Shown here in pieces: positions 50,380 to 59,280 of a DNA stretch of 64,000 bases. Below the pieces are notes generated by a model, which made no database searches, was not told the origin of the DNA, and saw nothing but the letters and a program-made list of their open reading frames with translations. A program made the translations under genes and the position numbers. The stretch comes from Kitasatospora paranensis. Its GTDB lineage: Bacteria; Actinomycetota; Actinomycetes; Streptomycetales; Streptomycetaceae. The DNA is taken from contig NZ_BAABKV010000001.1 in assembly GCF_039544005.1 (NCBI RefSeq), positions 8,347,033 through 8,411,032 on the forward strand. The letters run 5' to 3'. The first letter of the stretch is position 1, and every line of letters starts with the position of its first letter.

Positions 50380-50697
50380 TTACGGACTGCCGGTGGCTGC
50401 CTCACTTGGAGCCAGGCCACGGATCTGTGAGGTCAGTGGTCCGGTCAGGTCGGCGTGGGTGAGGAGGGTCAGGTTGGCGCTGGGCGCGGTGAGGGGTGAG
50501 TCGATGGCGGTGAAGTGGAGACGAGGATCTGCTTTGAGGAGGGCGGGGATCGCCGATCCGGGGCTGCCGACGGTGATGATGAGAGTGCAGTGCTGGGCGG
50601 CAAGGCCGGCGAGGTAGGAGGCCGCCTGTCCGGGCTTGGTGTCGGGGATGGTCAGTTGCTGGAGATTGATGTTCTGGCCGTTCGCGGCGGTGCGCAT
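50380..50697 (-). pseudogene. C-terminal fragment resembling a BMP-family substrate-binding lipoprotein
   Basis: The frame SYLAGLAAQHCTLIITVGSP, then AIPALLKADPRLHFTAIDSP and LTLLTHADLTG resembles the end of basic-membrane-protein/PnrA-like ligand-binding domains. The lipoprotein signal and the first domain are absent. The fragment stops being homologous at about 50697, where AT-richer DNA begins, so it was probably cut by insertion of the toxin cassette. Assignment is tentative. Confidence 0.4.
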
Positions 50698-50770
50698 CGT
50701 GGATCAGGCGCTCGCGGCGGTCTTGCAGAACCCTCTAAGGGACGAAAATCCAGGCGATTCTTGTCTCAGG

Positions 50771-51355
50771 GGCGGCCTTGGATGGCGAGAATATGGCGAC
50801 CCTGACCCAAATAATGGCGGGCGAGCAACCGGTATTGAAGCTTGCCTTGACACGGAGTGGATAGAAACCCATCCCGGATCCAGCACGCAAAAGGATATAA
50901 ATCCACCAGGAACCGACTGGGCGAAGGACTTCGCCAGATACCTGGGCCTTCTTCCGAGTGCGGATATCAATAAATGCCATCTTCTCGCTGATACGCTCTC
51001 GGGCGAAGGAGGCCGAACCGATAATCTGGTTCCGTGCTCTCGGGCCACCAATTTTCCCAAGAGATTGGGAGACCCGGGTCGCATGGAGGACAACATGCGT
51101 AAATTCGAGGGCGAGACGAGAGCGGCTGTGGATGCCGGCAGCATCGTGCACTACAGGGTGGTCCCGGTCTATGCTGGCCCTAGGACTGTTCCATACGCGA
51201 TCGAAATGTACGCCTACGGAACTGACCGGAACGGCATCCCGAACTTTGCCCTGAGCGAGACGGTCGCTAATACCATCTATAGTCCGCGAGTGGGTTCCGT
51301 GAACATGGGCCTATGGACGGATTCGCGGACTGGCAGTGTCGTGCCGACGAACTAG
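50771..51355 (+). pseudogene. C-terminal nuclease domain of a polymorphic toxin (orphan tip)
   Basis: About 195 codons resembling the DNA/RNA non-specific endonuclease domain found at the C-terminus of Rhs/CDI/WXG-type toxins: DPNNGGRATGIEACLDTEWI, then DINKCHLLADTLSGEGGRTD with the catalytic-type His in the HLL motif, NLVPCSRATNF, and AAVDAGSIVHYRVVPVYAGP. The usual Gly before His is Cys here. No start codon or delivery domain belongs to it; upstream the sequence is an unrelated fragment. Base composition is clearly lower in GC than flanking genes. It is followed by an immunity-type gene, the standard order toxin then immunity. Confidence 0.7.
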
Positions 51356-51369
51356 AAACTGGGGTAGAT

Positions 51370-51957
51370 GTGCATATCGACCGGCTCCTCGAGATTATGG
51401 ACCCGCAGGCGGGCGCGGGTGATCGATTTGACTGGGATGAGGTTGGCAGGGCTCTAGGATTTGGCCTGCCAGACGATTACATCGAATTCATGAATGCATA
51501 TGGGGCGGGTGGCATAGAGGATTACCTGGATATCTTTTCCCCGATTTCACTGGGTGACCTCGGGGGTCCGTATACCTGCATCCTCTCCGAACTTGGCACG
51601 GCTGCCAGCGTCTATATGGAAGAGGCTGGTAGTCGAGCCGGAGGAGGTGGCAATCTTGAGCTTATTCAATGGGGAGGTGATTTTGATGGAAATATGTATT
51701 GCTGGATATTGATGGAAGCCGGAGATCCATGGCCTGTCGCTGTATTTAATCGGTCGGCAGTGCGATGGGAATTTTACTCCTGCGGCATGCTGGATTTCCT
51801 TGTGGGTGGAATTTCGGGATCTCTCATCGGGGCTCGACAGGTTCTTGGCCCGATTTGGGATAACCCCGCGCCGAGATTTTTCAACTGGAAGGAAGATCTG
51901 CGGCTGCGGGCGTCCGGTGTCAACCCGTGGACAGGCGGCGAGTCATATACATTCTGA
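51370..51957 (+). CDS. SMI1/KNR4 (SUKH)-family immunity protein
   Basis: About 195 residues from the GTG at 51370, chosen because GGGG lies just upstream and it follows the toxin stop; an ATG at 51313 inside the toxin end is an alternative. The SUKH signature is DWDEVGRALGFGLPDDYIEF, then MNAYGAGGIEDYLDIFSP, with the Trp-rich strand ELIQWGGDFDGNMYCWILME. SUKH proteins neutralise nuclease toxins, so it should protect against the adjacent endonuclease domain. Codon use is AT-richer than the window. It may persist as an orphan immunity gene protecting against kin carrying the full toxin. Confidence 0.85.
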   Translation: MHIDRLLEIMDPQAGAGDRFDWDEVGRALGFGLPDDYIEFMNAYGAGGIEDYLDIFSPISLGDLGGPYTCILSELGTAASVYMEEAGSRAGGGGNLELIQWGGDFDGNMYCWILMEAGDPWPVAVFNRSAVRWEFYSCGMLDFLVGGISGSLIGARQVLGPIWDNPAPRFFNWKEDLRLRASGVNPWTGGESYTF

Positions 51958-51995
51958 ACTTCTCTGACTGGGCGTTTCGTCCCTGACCTTGGTGG

Positions 51996-52115
51996 TCAGG
52001 TTCCGCGCCACGTTGGGGTGGTTTCGCCGGTGAGTCGGCGGGTCATGAGGTGAGGCTGATCATCGCGACGTGGACCATGGCTTCGGAGCGGGCCGGGTGC
52101 TCCGTCCCGGGTGCT
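51996..52115 (-). mobile_element. IS5-family transposase C-terminal remnant
   Basis: The minus strand ends with GTEHPARSEAMVHVAMISL, then, one base out of frame, LMTRRLTGETTPTWRGT and a stop. This is the characteristic C-terminus of an actinomycete IS5-type transposase. Upstream of about 52115 similarity stops where AT-rich repeat-containing DNA begins, suggesting that another element is inserted in it. Confidence 0.5.
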
Positions 52116-52156
52116 TTGAAAGATCTTGTCAATTGATCATGTGTTGACCATTGGGC

Positions 52157-52259
52157 TTGCAGAATCTGGGACTTTAGAGCTTGGCTACCTGAACTGCGGT
52201 TTTGCTGCCGTGATTGACTTTTCATGGCTTGTGGCCTGTGACTTTGCAGAATCTGGGAC
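52157..52259. repeat. Pair of 16-bp direct repeats, candidate end of the Tn7-like element
   Basis: TTGCAGAATCTGGGAC occurs at 52157-52172 and 52244-52259, starts 87 bases apart, in an unusually AT-rich stretch (52110-52290) just beyond the last gene of the Tn7-like operon. Tn7-like ends carry several such transposase-binding repeats and begin with TGT; TGTTGACC occurs at 52142, just outside the first repeat. The opposite end is not found in the window. Confidence 0.5.
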
Positions 52260-52435
52260 CGCTGTTCAGTTGAGTCGGGACAATCGCTGTATGGAGGATG
52301 GGGTCGCCTCAGCGCTGTTGATCTTGGTTCGGTGGGACGATCACCTGGCCCCTTCTCGTGTCGGCTGTTGGTGTGCCTGTCCTCGGGCTGCCGCTGGTTC
52401 GGCTGACTCGGCTCGGGTGCTCGCAGAGGGCTGGT

Positions 52436-54798
52436 TCAGTCCATGGTGAACGGGGCACCGTCGAGGGTTGTGATCTTCGGGTTGGTCCCCAGGCATGTCA
52501 GAAGCAGCACCTGTGGGCTGCTGACGCCCTGCGCTGTGTCGCCTTGGAGTTGCTTGTCGATGGCGTCGACGGTCGCCTGTTTCCAGGTGTCCTTGGGGGT
52601 GGCAAGGACGAGGTGCGTCGCGCCGAGTGTGCGGCATCCGTTCAGGAGCTTGTTGAGCTCGGTGAGGGTAGCTTTCGCGGTTGCGGCGAGGCAGTCGTTC
52701 TTCTTGGACTCGCCCAGGAAGAGTCCCTCGACGGTTGCTGCGGCGAAGTCGAACTCTACGACGGCTTTGCCGTTTTGGACCAGTTCGAACTCCTCGGTGA
52801 CAAGGCAGGCGCCGGCCCATGCCTTCGAGCGGAGGAACTGGGTGGCGAGCAGGTCGTAGTTGCCGTCATTGGCGATCAACTCGGTGATCGCCGGGTGGAG
52901 TTCGTAGAACCAGGTGGGCTCGTTGCGGATCGGCTTCCACCGTGGTTGCTCCAGCGTGTTGCTGCTGCCGCAGCGTCGGCAGGTGTACTGCTGCGCTACT
53001 TCGGCGATGGGGTAGAACTCGACCCGTGGGCAATCGTGGCAGCCGAGCACCAGTCCGCGGCGCAGGAGCCCGCAGGTGCTCCACGCGTCGATCTGCGCCC
53101 GTAGCTCGGCCTGGGCCCAGTTGCCGGAGGCGGCGGCGATGGCCTCCCACGTCAGGAACGCCCCGGACTTGAGCTCCCAGGCACTGTCTGCCGGAAGGGC
53201 CGAGCGGTCGTGACCGGGTAGCCAGTGCGACAGCAGCGCCCACGGCGCTGGTGCGGCCAGGGCTTCGACGGCAGTTCGGGATCCGAGTAGACGCTTCGCG
53301 ACGCGGGCGCGTTTCCCGGCGGGGCTGGGGCGGATCTCGTCGGGCTCGGCGGTGAGGCGCAGAATCCGCTCAAGCGAGGGCCACACGAGTCTGGGGCCGG
53401 CGAGGGAGCCGGCGAGCGACGCACCGGCGGGGACGAAGTCGACCCGGTTGGAGGCGTAAGTGATCCCGCCGTCCGCGGCTCGCACGAATGTCTCCCGCTC
53501 GTCGCCGGCTGCGACCAAGCTGGGGCCGGACAAGTCGGAAAGGGGCGGGACAGGGTGGCTGGTAGAGATCATCCCCACCTGCCAGCGGTGCCGTGCCGCG
53601 TCGAGCGGGGCGGGGACCTGGACGGGCATCCGCACGGCCGAGACCAGGGATCCGTCCGAGGTCTCCTCCACCGGGAGGGACAGCGGCATGTCCCAGGCGT
53701 TGAGCAGCGCGACCTGGTCGCGGCCGGTCGGTCGGAGCTGTCCGGGGAAACGATCGTGACCGGCATGGTGTCGGCGCCGTGCACCCGGATGCCACGGGTG
53801 ATCCAGCGGTCGGTCAGATGAGCGTGGATTTCCTCTTCCGACAGGGAGGCGCTGACCACGGTGATGGGCTCTGGGCGCCGGGAGAGGGGCAGATGATGCC
53901 AGGCCAGCGCGCTCCCAGGGAGCCAGCGAGTAGCTCCGTAAACCTGGCGGGCGAGTTGGGCCAGCGCGAAGTCCTCGGGCCGATCGCCGAGCACGACGAG
54001 ATCGCTTGACCGGTCCGCGTTGTAGCCGCGGTGGATTCGGGCGCACAGCGCGGCGGCTGCATCGAAAGGGCTTGCTGGGTCGTCGGAGTTCCACGGGGTT
54101 CTGGCGACCTGCGTGAGCCAGTCCGCTTCGGACTTGGGGGCCTGCGCCTCGTCGCCGGCCGCCGCGAGGAGGACACCGAGCCGTGCTGCGGCGGACAGGG
54201 CAGCAGGCGTGCGGATCTGCCCGATCGGCACGCCGCCGGTCGGCTGCGGGGTAACGTCCCTGAGGGCGGTGAAGCCGCTCTTGCCGGGATCGTCAGCAAG
54301 GTGGAACAACCAAGGCTGGGAACGGTCGAAGCTGTTGACGCCGTGTGCCGCCCGCAGTCGCTCTGCGGCCGCCTGCAGGGCCGCTCCATCGGCGTGACCG
54401 TCCCAGGTATCGGCAGCCAGCAGCTCCTTGTTGAAGGAAAAGCTCTGCTCATCCAGGTCGAGTCCCCTCAACTCCCGCTCCAGGATGCCTGGATGAATCA
54501 GGTCAGCCGTCGTCCACGTGAGCTGGTATTCCAGGATGTGATCGGGCTGGTATCGGGCGAGGAAGGGCGCGAGGGCCGCATGGCTCGCGGCGCTGACCGG
54601 GACGACGGCGCTCGCACAGCCTCCCCAGACCTTCCCGACCGCGCCCAGCGCGGCCGCTGACATCGCCACCCAGTCCTCGCCCTCGGGAGCGAGGACCAGC
54701 AGCCTGGGAGGACGGACGAAGGACTGCAGCGACAGGTAGGAGAAGGTCACCAGCTGATCCTGCCAGCTACGGGGAACTGGCGTGCCGAAGGCAGGCAC
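52436..54798 (-). pseudogene. Unrecognised 787-residue protein with zinc ribbon and PD-(D/E)xK domain, one frameshift
   Basis: Starts at the GTG at 54798, 32 bases after the TnsC stop, so it belongs to the transposition operon. One base is missing in the T run near 53748-53750. The N-terminal ~350 residues are an unknown alpha/beta region (RPPRLLVLAPEGEDWVAMSA; SSDLVVLGDRPEDFALAQLA). A zinc ribbon follows at about residue 580 (CHDCPRVEFYP, then YTCRRCGSS). The C-terminal 200 residues look like a PD-(D/E)xK nuclease: VVEFDFAAATVEGLFLGESK has Asp and Glu-Ser-Lys in the right order. I recognise no named family. Position suggests a fifth transposition factor or an anti-phage cargo nuclease. Confidence 0.65.
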
Positions 54799-54830
54799 GT
54801 CCAGCCGGCCCAGCGCATTGGAAAGCTGTG

Positions 54831-56002
54831 CTACGAGTCCGACTGTTCCGCGTCGTCCAGCCTCGCCTGGGCTTGCGGGTCGCCGTCGGCTTCGTCAGTG
54901 GCCGGTTCGGCCAGGGCTGGCAGGCAGTCGTATGTCGGGTCGTTGTAGCCGGTGAGGATGGTCTCCAGGAGTTTGCGGTCGATGGCTTCGGTCTGCTGGA
55001 GGATGCTGGTCTGCGCGGCTTGGCACAGCAGTTGGTTCAGGGCGTGCATGGAGCCGTCGGTACGTGCGTGCAGGTAGGCGGCCAGCTGCACCAGGGTGCC
55101 GGGCTGGTGTTTGTACAGGCGCAGGTTCTTTTCGGCGTCGTCGAGCACGTTGCACCACTGGTCGGGTTCGGCGGCGGTGTAGGGGACGGGCCTGACCCAC
55201 AGCGTCGGGATGCCCAGCGGCGCCGGCCGGTCGGCGCCCGCTGCGGGCGCCTTGCTGCGGTGGTCGCCGAGGGCGTGGTGCAGGATCCCCTGCGCGCCGA
55301 TGCCGCAGAACAGGAAAGTGATCCTCGGCAGGGCGTCCTGGAGTCGAAACAGGTAGTCGAACGCGGTCTGCCGCTCGTTGTCCTTGATGTACTCGATGCC
55401 GTCGACGATGACCAGGCGCGTGCCGGCGCGTTCCATGACGCGGGTGATGGGACCGGTCATGTCGACGGAGCGGTGGTTCATCGTCTCGGGCGAGCGGGAG
55501 TGCTCCAGGCCGAAGTACTCCGCGAACGGCAGGGACCAGTGCAGGGCGTCGCTGCGGTCGTGCGGCACGTGGATGTACACCACCGGGTGCCGGTCTGCGT
55601 CCGCGGGGAAGTGGTGGTCGACCAGGCCCTGGAAGGCGAATCCGATCCTGGCGGCGAGTAGCGACTTGCCGGCAAGTCGCGGTCCGTCGACGGCGAAGTT
55701 CGGGCTGCGGCCGGGGAGTCGTACAGGTTCTTCACCAGCATGGTCCGGGCGAGGTGCACTCCTCGGGCGAAGTCGTCGGTCTCCAAGGGCAGCAGAGTGC
55801 CGTGGTAGGCCAGGCGCGGGTCGGTCAGCCGCACCTTCGTGCCCAGGGGCGCGCTGTCTTGAAGGCCCGGCGGGGTGACGGTGCGTCGAGCCCGGGCGAG
55901 GAAGCCCTCCTTGGTCGCCAGCGGCCCGGGATCGGCCAGGTGCAAGGGGTGCGTGGCGGCCTTGGCCGCGGGCACCGGGCGGGCGCGGACATGGTCGTTC
56001 AT
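54831..56002 (-). pseudogene. TnsC/TniB-family AAA+ ATPase, one frameshift
   Basis: About 390 residues after restoring one base in the run at 55713-55716. After a 100-residue N-terminal region the Walker A is DGPRLAGKSLLA near residue 110 and Walker B is RLVIVDGIEYI near 195, with Gly instead of the usual Glu after the Asp. The sensor region FLFCGIGAQGILHHAL and helical lid follow. The ATG overlaps the TnsB stop (ACATGA). It would link the transposase to the target-selection protein TniQ. Confidence 0.85.
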
Positions 56003-58452
56003 GTGATCTCCTCGTCGCCGGACGGGTCCGGGCTGTCGCTGTCATCGGGGGCCGGGGCGAGGCTGCGCAGGAACAGGTCGGTGGCGCGACCGGAGAGCGT
56101 GCGCGAACGCCACCGCCGCGGATCGGGCGCCTTCGCCGGCCCCGGCAGGGCCGCGTCGGTGTCCGTGCCCGAGGGCGGGCTGTCAACGCTGTTCGCGCCC
56201 GGCGGCGCGGGCGAAGCGGTCGGGGACGGTTCGGGGCCGGCCAGGGCCGCGCCGGCGAACAGCAAGTGGGCCGGGACGTTCAGCGACCTGGCGGGGCGCA
56301 CCCGGGCCGGGTCGGGCGCCGGGATGCCCGCGTACCGGCCAACGGCAGGCGCGCGCACGGCGAGGCCGGGACCGGTGTACGGGGCCGCGGGGCGGCGCCA
56401 GCGTGTACGCCCGCGGCCGCGTCGCGTCGGCGTGGCCGGCTCGTCGGCGGGGCCCTGCCTGGCGCGCCGACGCAGCTCGGACACCTCCAGCGCGATGTCG
56501 CGCTCCCACTGCCGGTCCTCCTCGCTGCCGCCGGCCTCGAGCCGCAGGCGTTCGGCGGTCTCCCACAAGAACAGCGACCAGTCGTCCCCGATGAGGTCCT
56601 GGTGGACGAACTCCGCCTCCACCCAAGGGTCTTCGCCGCGCTGCTCCTTGCGCTGGTCGAACAGCCACACGTAGCGCGGGCTGTAGGGGTCGTGGCGGAT
56701 GGGCCACTTCATGCCCTTCCCGCGTACCCCGGACGGCTCCTTGTTGTACTCCTGCAGGGCCCGGCTGTCGTAGGTGCGGTTGCCGATCCGCACACCTTTG
56801 TCGGTGACCTGCCGCCACTCGCACAGCAGCAGCTTGCGGTTCTGCGACTCCGACAGGGGCAGCGGCACGTAGCCCTCGCAGGCCACCAGCGCCGCGTACA
56901 TCTGGTTCGGGGTCAGCACGACCCCGGGCAGGTGCGGGTCGCGCAGGCCCTCGTGGCGGTGCTGCTGCCAGCCCAGCGCGATCCACTCGTTCAGAAGGTC
57001 CTGCAACTCGTTGAGGCGCCACATGACGCCCTCGGTCACGAACTTCCCGCGCCGGGACAGGTCACGCGCGGTGTACCCGGCGACGTACTGGCAGAACAGC
57101 TTCTTGATCGCGCTGAACGTCGACTCGATGACGGCCTTGTCGTCGGCGGTGCGGTCGCGCGCTGAGCGCACCGAGATCTTCAGCGAGGTACACACGTCGG
57201 TGAAGTGCTCACTCTGGTAGATGCTGCCCTGGTCGACGACCACCATCTTCGGGCGGATCACCGGACGCGCCGCGGCGCCGGCCATCCGCGGGTCGCACGC
57301 CACCAGGTCCGCGTACGGCAGGTGGCGGGCCTTCTCGGCCGCTGCGGACGGCGACCAGCCGGGCCGTCCGGGCATCGGCGCGAGCGCCTGGGCGAGCATC
57401 AGCGTCGCATCGAAATAGGTGGTCGCCCGCCCGCCGAGGCGTTTGCCCTTGTAACCGCGGCCCGGAGCACGGGGCACGATCATCGCCGCGATGATGCTGC
57501 GCGAGGCCACGTCGATCGCTGCGGTCAGCTCGACCTGGACCGGGTAGCCGTGGTCGCCGACAGCCAGGATGTCCAGCCCGGTGGAGTCGATCTGCACCAC
57601 CTCGCCCAGCATCGCCGCCCGGGTCGGCGACCAGGGCGGCTCGGGCGAGCTGGCCCGCTCCTCGCGGCGGCGCACCGGCCCGCGCAGCGTCTCCACCCGC
57701 ACGCCCAGGTCCTTCAGCAGCCGGTAGAACCCGGTCCGCGACAGGCTCAGGCCCTCCTTCGGAAACTCAGCGCGCAGCCGGGCTTCGACCCGCTCCCGCA
57801 GCCGGTTGGCCCACCCCGAGGACTCCTCCGTCCCGGCGCGGAGTTCCTCCAGCAGCAACTGGACGATCCGCTCGTCGGTGTCGCCGTACAGGGACCCGGC
57901 GACGATCTTCACGAGCCCGGCGACGCCCCGCTCCTCGTAGTCCTGGGCGCGGCGCCGCAGTGTTGCGACTGACACCTTCGCCCAGCCCAGGTCCTTGAGT
58001 TCGCGGGACTTGGCGTCCAGTCGGCTCCACCGCGACGTCTCTTCCGGGTCGTACTGCGGGCGCGGCCGGGTGCCCGAGGGCGCGCCAGGCGGCAGTCCGT
58101 GAACGACCTCGTGCAGGTGCCACTCCCAGGTGCGCATTCGCTCGCGCTCCAGGGGGTCGAGCACGTCCACGATGCTCACGTCCGGGATCCGCGGGCCGGG
58201 CCGCTCCCGGCCCTGCGCCTCCACCAGCGCGAAGTCGGCGGCGCAGGTCACTGCGGATACCAGCGCGACGGCGTCCTCGCCGTTCTCGTCCAAGGCGTGC
58301 AGGTGCACCCGGGGGCCTTGGAGGGCGGCGACCTCGTACAGGCCGCCCAGCCAGCGCACTGTCACTCCCGGCGTCAGGTCCACGCGACGTCGGTCCCACG
58401 TGGCGTGGACGGACGTCGCCCGTGCCTCCACGGTTGCCAAATCGAGCGTCAC
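55999..58452 (-). CDS. tnsB: TnsB-like DDE transposase with Mu-type C-terminal domain
   Basis: An 817-residue transposase from the GTG at 58452 behind TAGGAGG. Two helix-turn-helix regions precede the catalytic core: Asp in VVQIDSTGLDILAVG near residue 288, Asp in MVVVDQGSIYQSEHF near 405, and Glu in DKAVIESTFSAIKKLF near 441, giving the normal 35-residue-type spacing. A Mu C-terminal beta-barrel (VRIGNRTYDSRALQEY) and an extended Pro-rich tail of about 120 residues with basic patches follow. The tail is longer than in most relatives. It is third in the operon TniQ-TnsA-TnsB-TnsC. Confidence 0.92.
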   Translation of the reverse strand: MTLDLATVEARATSVHATWDRRRVDLTPGVTVRWLGGLYEVAALQGPRVHLHALDENGEDAVALVSAVTCAADFALVEAQGRERPGPRIPDVSIVDVLDPLERERMRTWEWHLHEVVHGLPPGAPSGTRPRPQYDPEETSRWSRLDAKSRELKDLGWAKVSVATLRRRAQDYEERGVAGLVKIVAGSLYGDTDERIVQLLLEELRAGTEESSGWANRLRERVEARLRAEFPKEGLSLSRTGFYRLLKDLGVRVETLRGPVRRREERASSPEPPWSPTRAAMLGEVVQIDSTGLDILAVGDHGYPVQVELTAAIDVASRSIIAAMIVPRAPGRGYKGKRLGGRATTYFDATLMLAQALAPMPGRPGWSPSAAAEKARHLPYADLVACDPRMAGAAARPVIRPKMVVVDQGSIYQSEHFTDVCTSLKISVRSARDRTADDKAVIESTFSAIKKLFCQYVAGYTARDLSRRGKFVTEGVMWRLNELQDLLNEWIALGWQQHRHEGLRDPHLPGVVLTPNQMYAALVACEGYVPLPLSESQNRKLLLCEWRQVTDKGVRIGNRTYDSRALQEYNKEPSGVRGKGMKWPIRHDPYSPRYVWLFDQRKEQRGEDPWVEAEFVHQDLIGDDWSLFLWETAERLRLEAGGSEEDRQWERDIALEVSELRRRARQGPADEPATPTRRGRGRTRWRRPAAPYTGPGLAVRAPAVGRYAGIPAPDPARVRPARSLNVPAHLLFAGAALAGPEPSPTASPAPPGANSVDSPPSGTDTDAALPGPAKAPDPRRWRSRTLSGRATDLFLRSLAPAPDDSDSPDPSGDEEIT

Positions 58453-58460
58453 GACGCCTC

Positions 58461-59168
58461 CTACCGGTGGGCTGTGTCGGCGGTCCACGCCGCGGAGACG
58501 GGGATCAGGGGCCGTGCCTGGTCGAAGAGGAGGTCGCCGCGCCACAGCAGGTGCCAGGCGTGGGCGAGGGCGGTGTCGGGCAGGCCGGCTTCGGCTACTC
58601 CGCGGACCAGCGGGCGGGGTTGGCGGAAGGTGTCCAGCAGGGCCGGACGGGTCGCTGTGTCGAACAGTTCGGGGAACCGGAAGTTGGCCACCACCTTCAG
58701 CCATGCCAGCCGCACCCCGATGGGGACGTCCAGGTCCGTCAGTGTCCACCCGGCGGCCTGCGCCGCCATCTCCAGCGCCTGGCGTTCGCGCGCGCCGTCC
58801 GGCTCCGCGCGGCCCGGGTGCACGATCGCCAGCCGCCGCCCGTCAGCGGTGCGGGCGAAGAACGCCGGGCTGACCGTTCCATGGGCGCTGCCGTCCTCCC
58901 AGGCGATCTCGGTCGCGGGGGCCGAGAAGCAGGTGATGGCGGCGTCGTAGTCCAGCAGCATGGCCGCGTGCATCAGCCGCTCACTGCCGCACACCACCAT
59001 GCCGCCTGTGGTCGCCGACCAGTACCGGGTCAAGATCGACGGTCGGCCGTTGTAGGCGTGTGGTTCACGCAATGGCTCGCACCGTTCCAGCGGCACCGCC
59101 CGCACCTGGTCTGGGCCACTCTCACGCATCCGCCCGTCCCCGTCGCGGTAACGCACCCGCACCTGCAC
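58461..59168 (-). CDS. TnsA-like heteromeric transposase subunit with altered catalytic residues
   Basis: About 235 residues from the GTG at 59168, eight bases after GGGAGAGG. It follows the plan of actinomycete TnsA-like subunits: VRVRYRDGDGRMRESGPDQV, then YNGRPSILTRYWSATTGGMV, the SERLMHAAMLLDYDAAITCF element, and SPAFFARTADGRRLAIVHP. In active TnsA nucleases the last segment reads like PDFFAR...VDVK/R, so the Asp after Pro is Ala here and the Asp-x-Lys/Arg is Val-His-Pro. The Glu in the SER element is retained. The protein may be structural only, which would change transposition from cut-and-paste to a copying (cointegrate) mode. Confidence 0.75.
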   Translation of the reverse strand: MQVRVRYRDGDGRMRESGPDQVRAVPLERCEPLREPHAYNGRPSILTRYWSATTGGMVVCGSERLMHAAMLLDYDAAITCFSAPATEIAWEDGSAHGTVSPAFFARTADGRRLAIVHPGRAEPDGARERQALEMAAQAAGWTLTDLDVPIGVRLAWLKVVANFRFPELFDTATRPALLDTFRQPRPLVRGVAEAGLPDTALAHAWHLLWRGDLLFDQARPLIPVSAAWTADTAHR

Positions 59169-59280
59169 AAGGATCACCTCTCCCGTGCCGCATCCACTCG
59201 TCCCTGACCTGCTTTCTGCGGATAAATAAGGGGCGCCTCGTCCCATGGGAGCCGCCCCCGCTCCTGGCGGACCACGGCCG

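Noticed and set aside
49896..50420. Minus-strand frame of 174 codons as a possible secreted protein
   Set aside because: The composition is Pro/Thr/Ser/Arg-rich with no signal peptide or recognisable family; alternative frames are equally open.
52126..52449. Small plus-strand frame (107 codons) between the IS remnant and the nuclease-like gene
   Set aside because: It spans the candidate transposon-end repeats, has no ribosome site and matches no family; more likely terminal DNA of the element.
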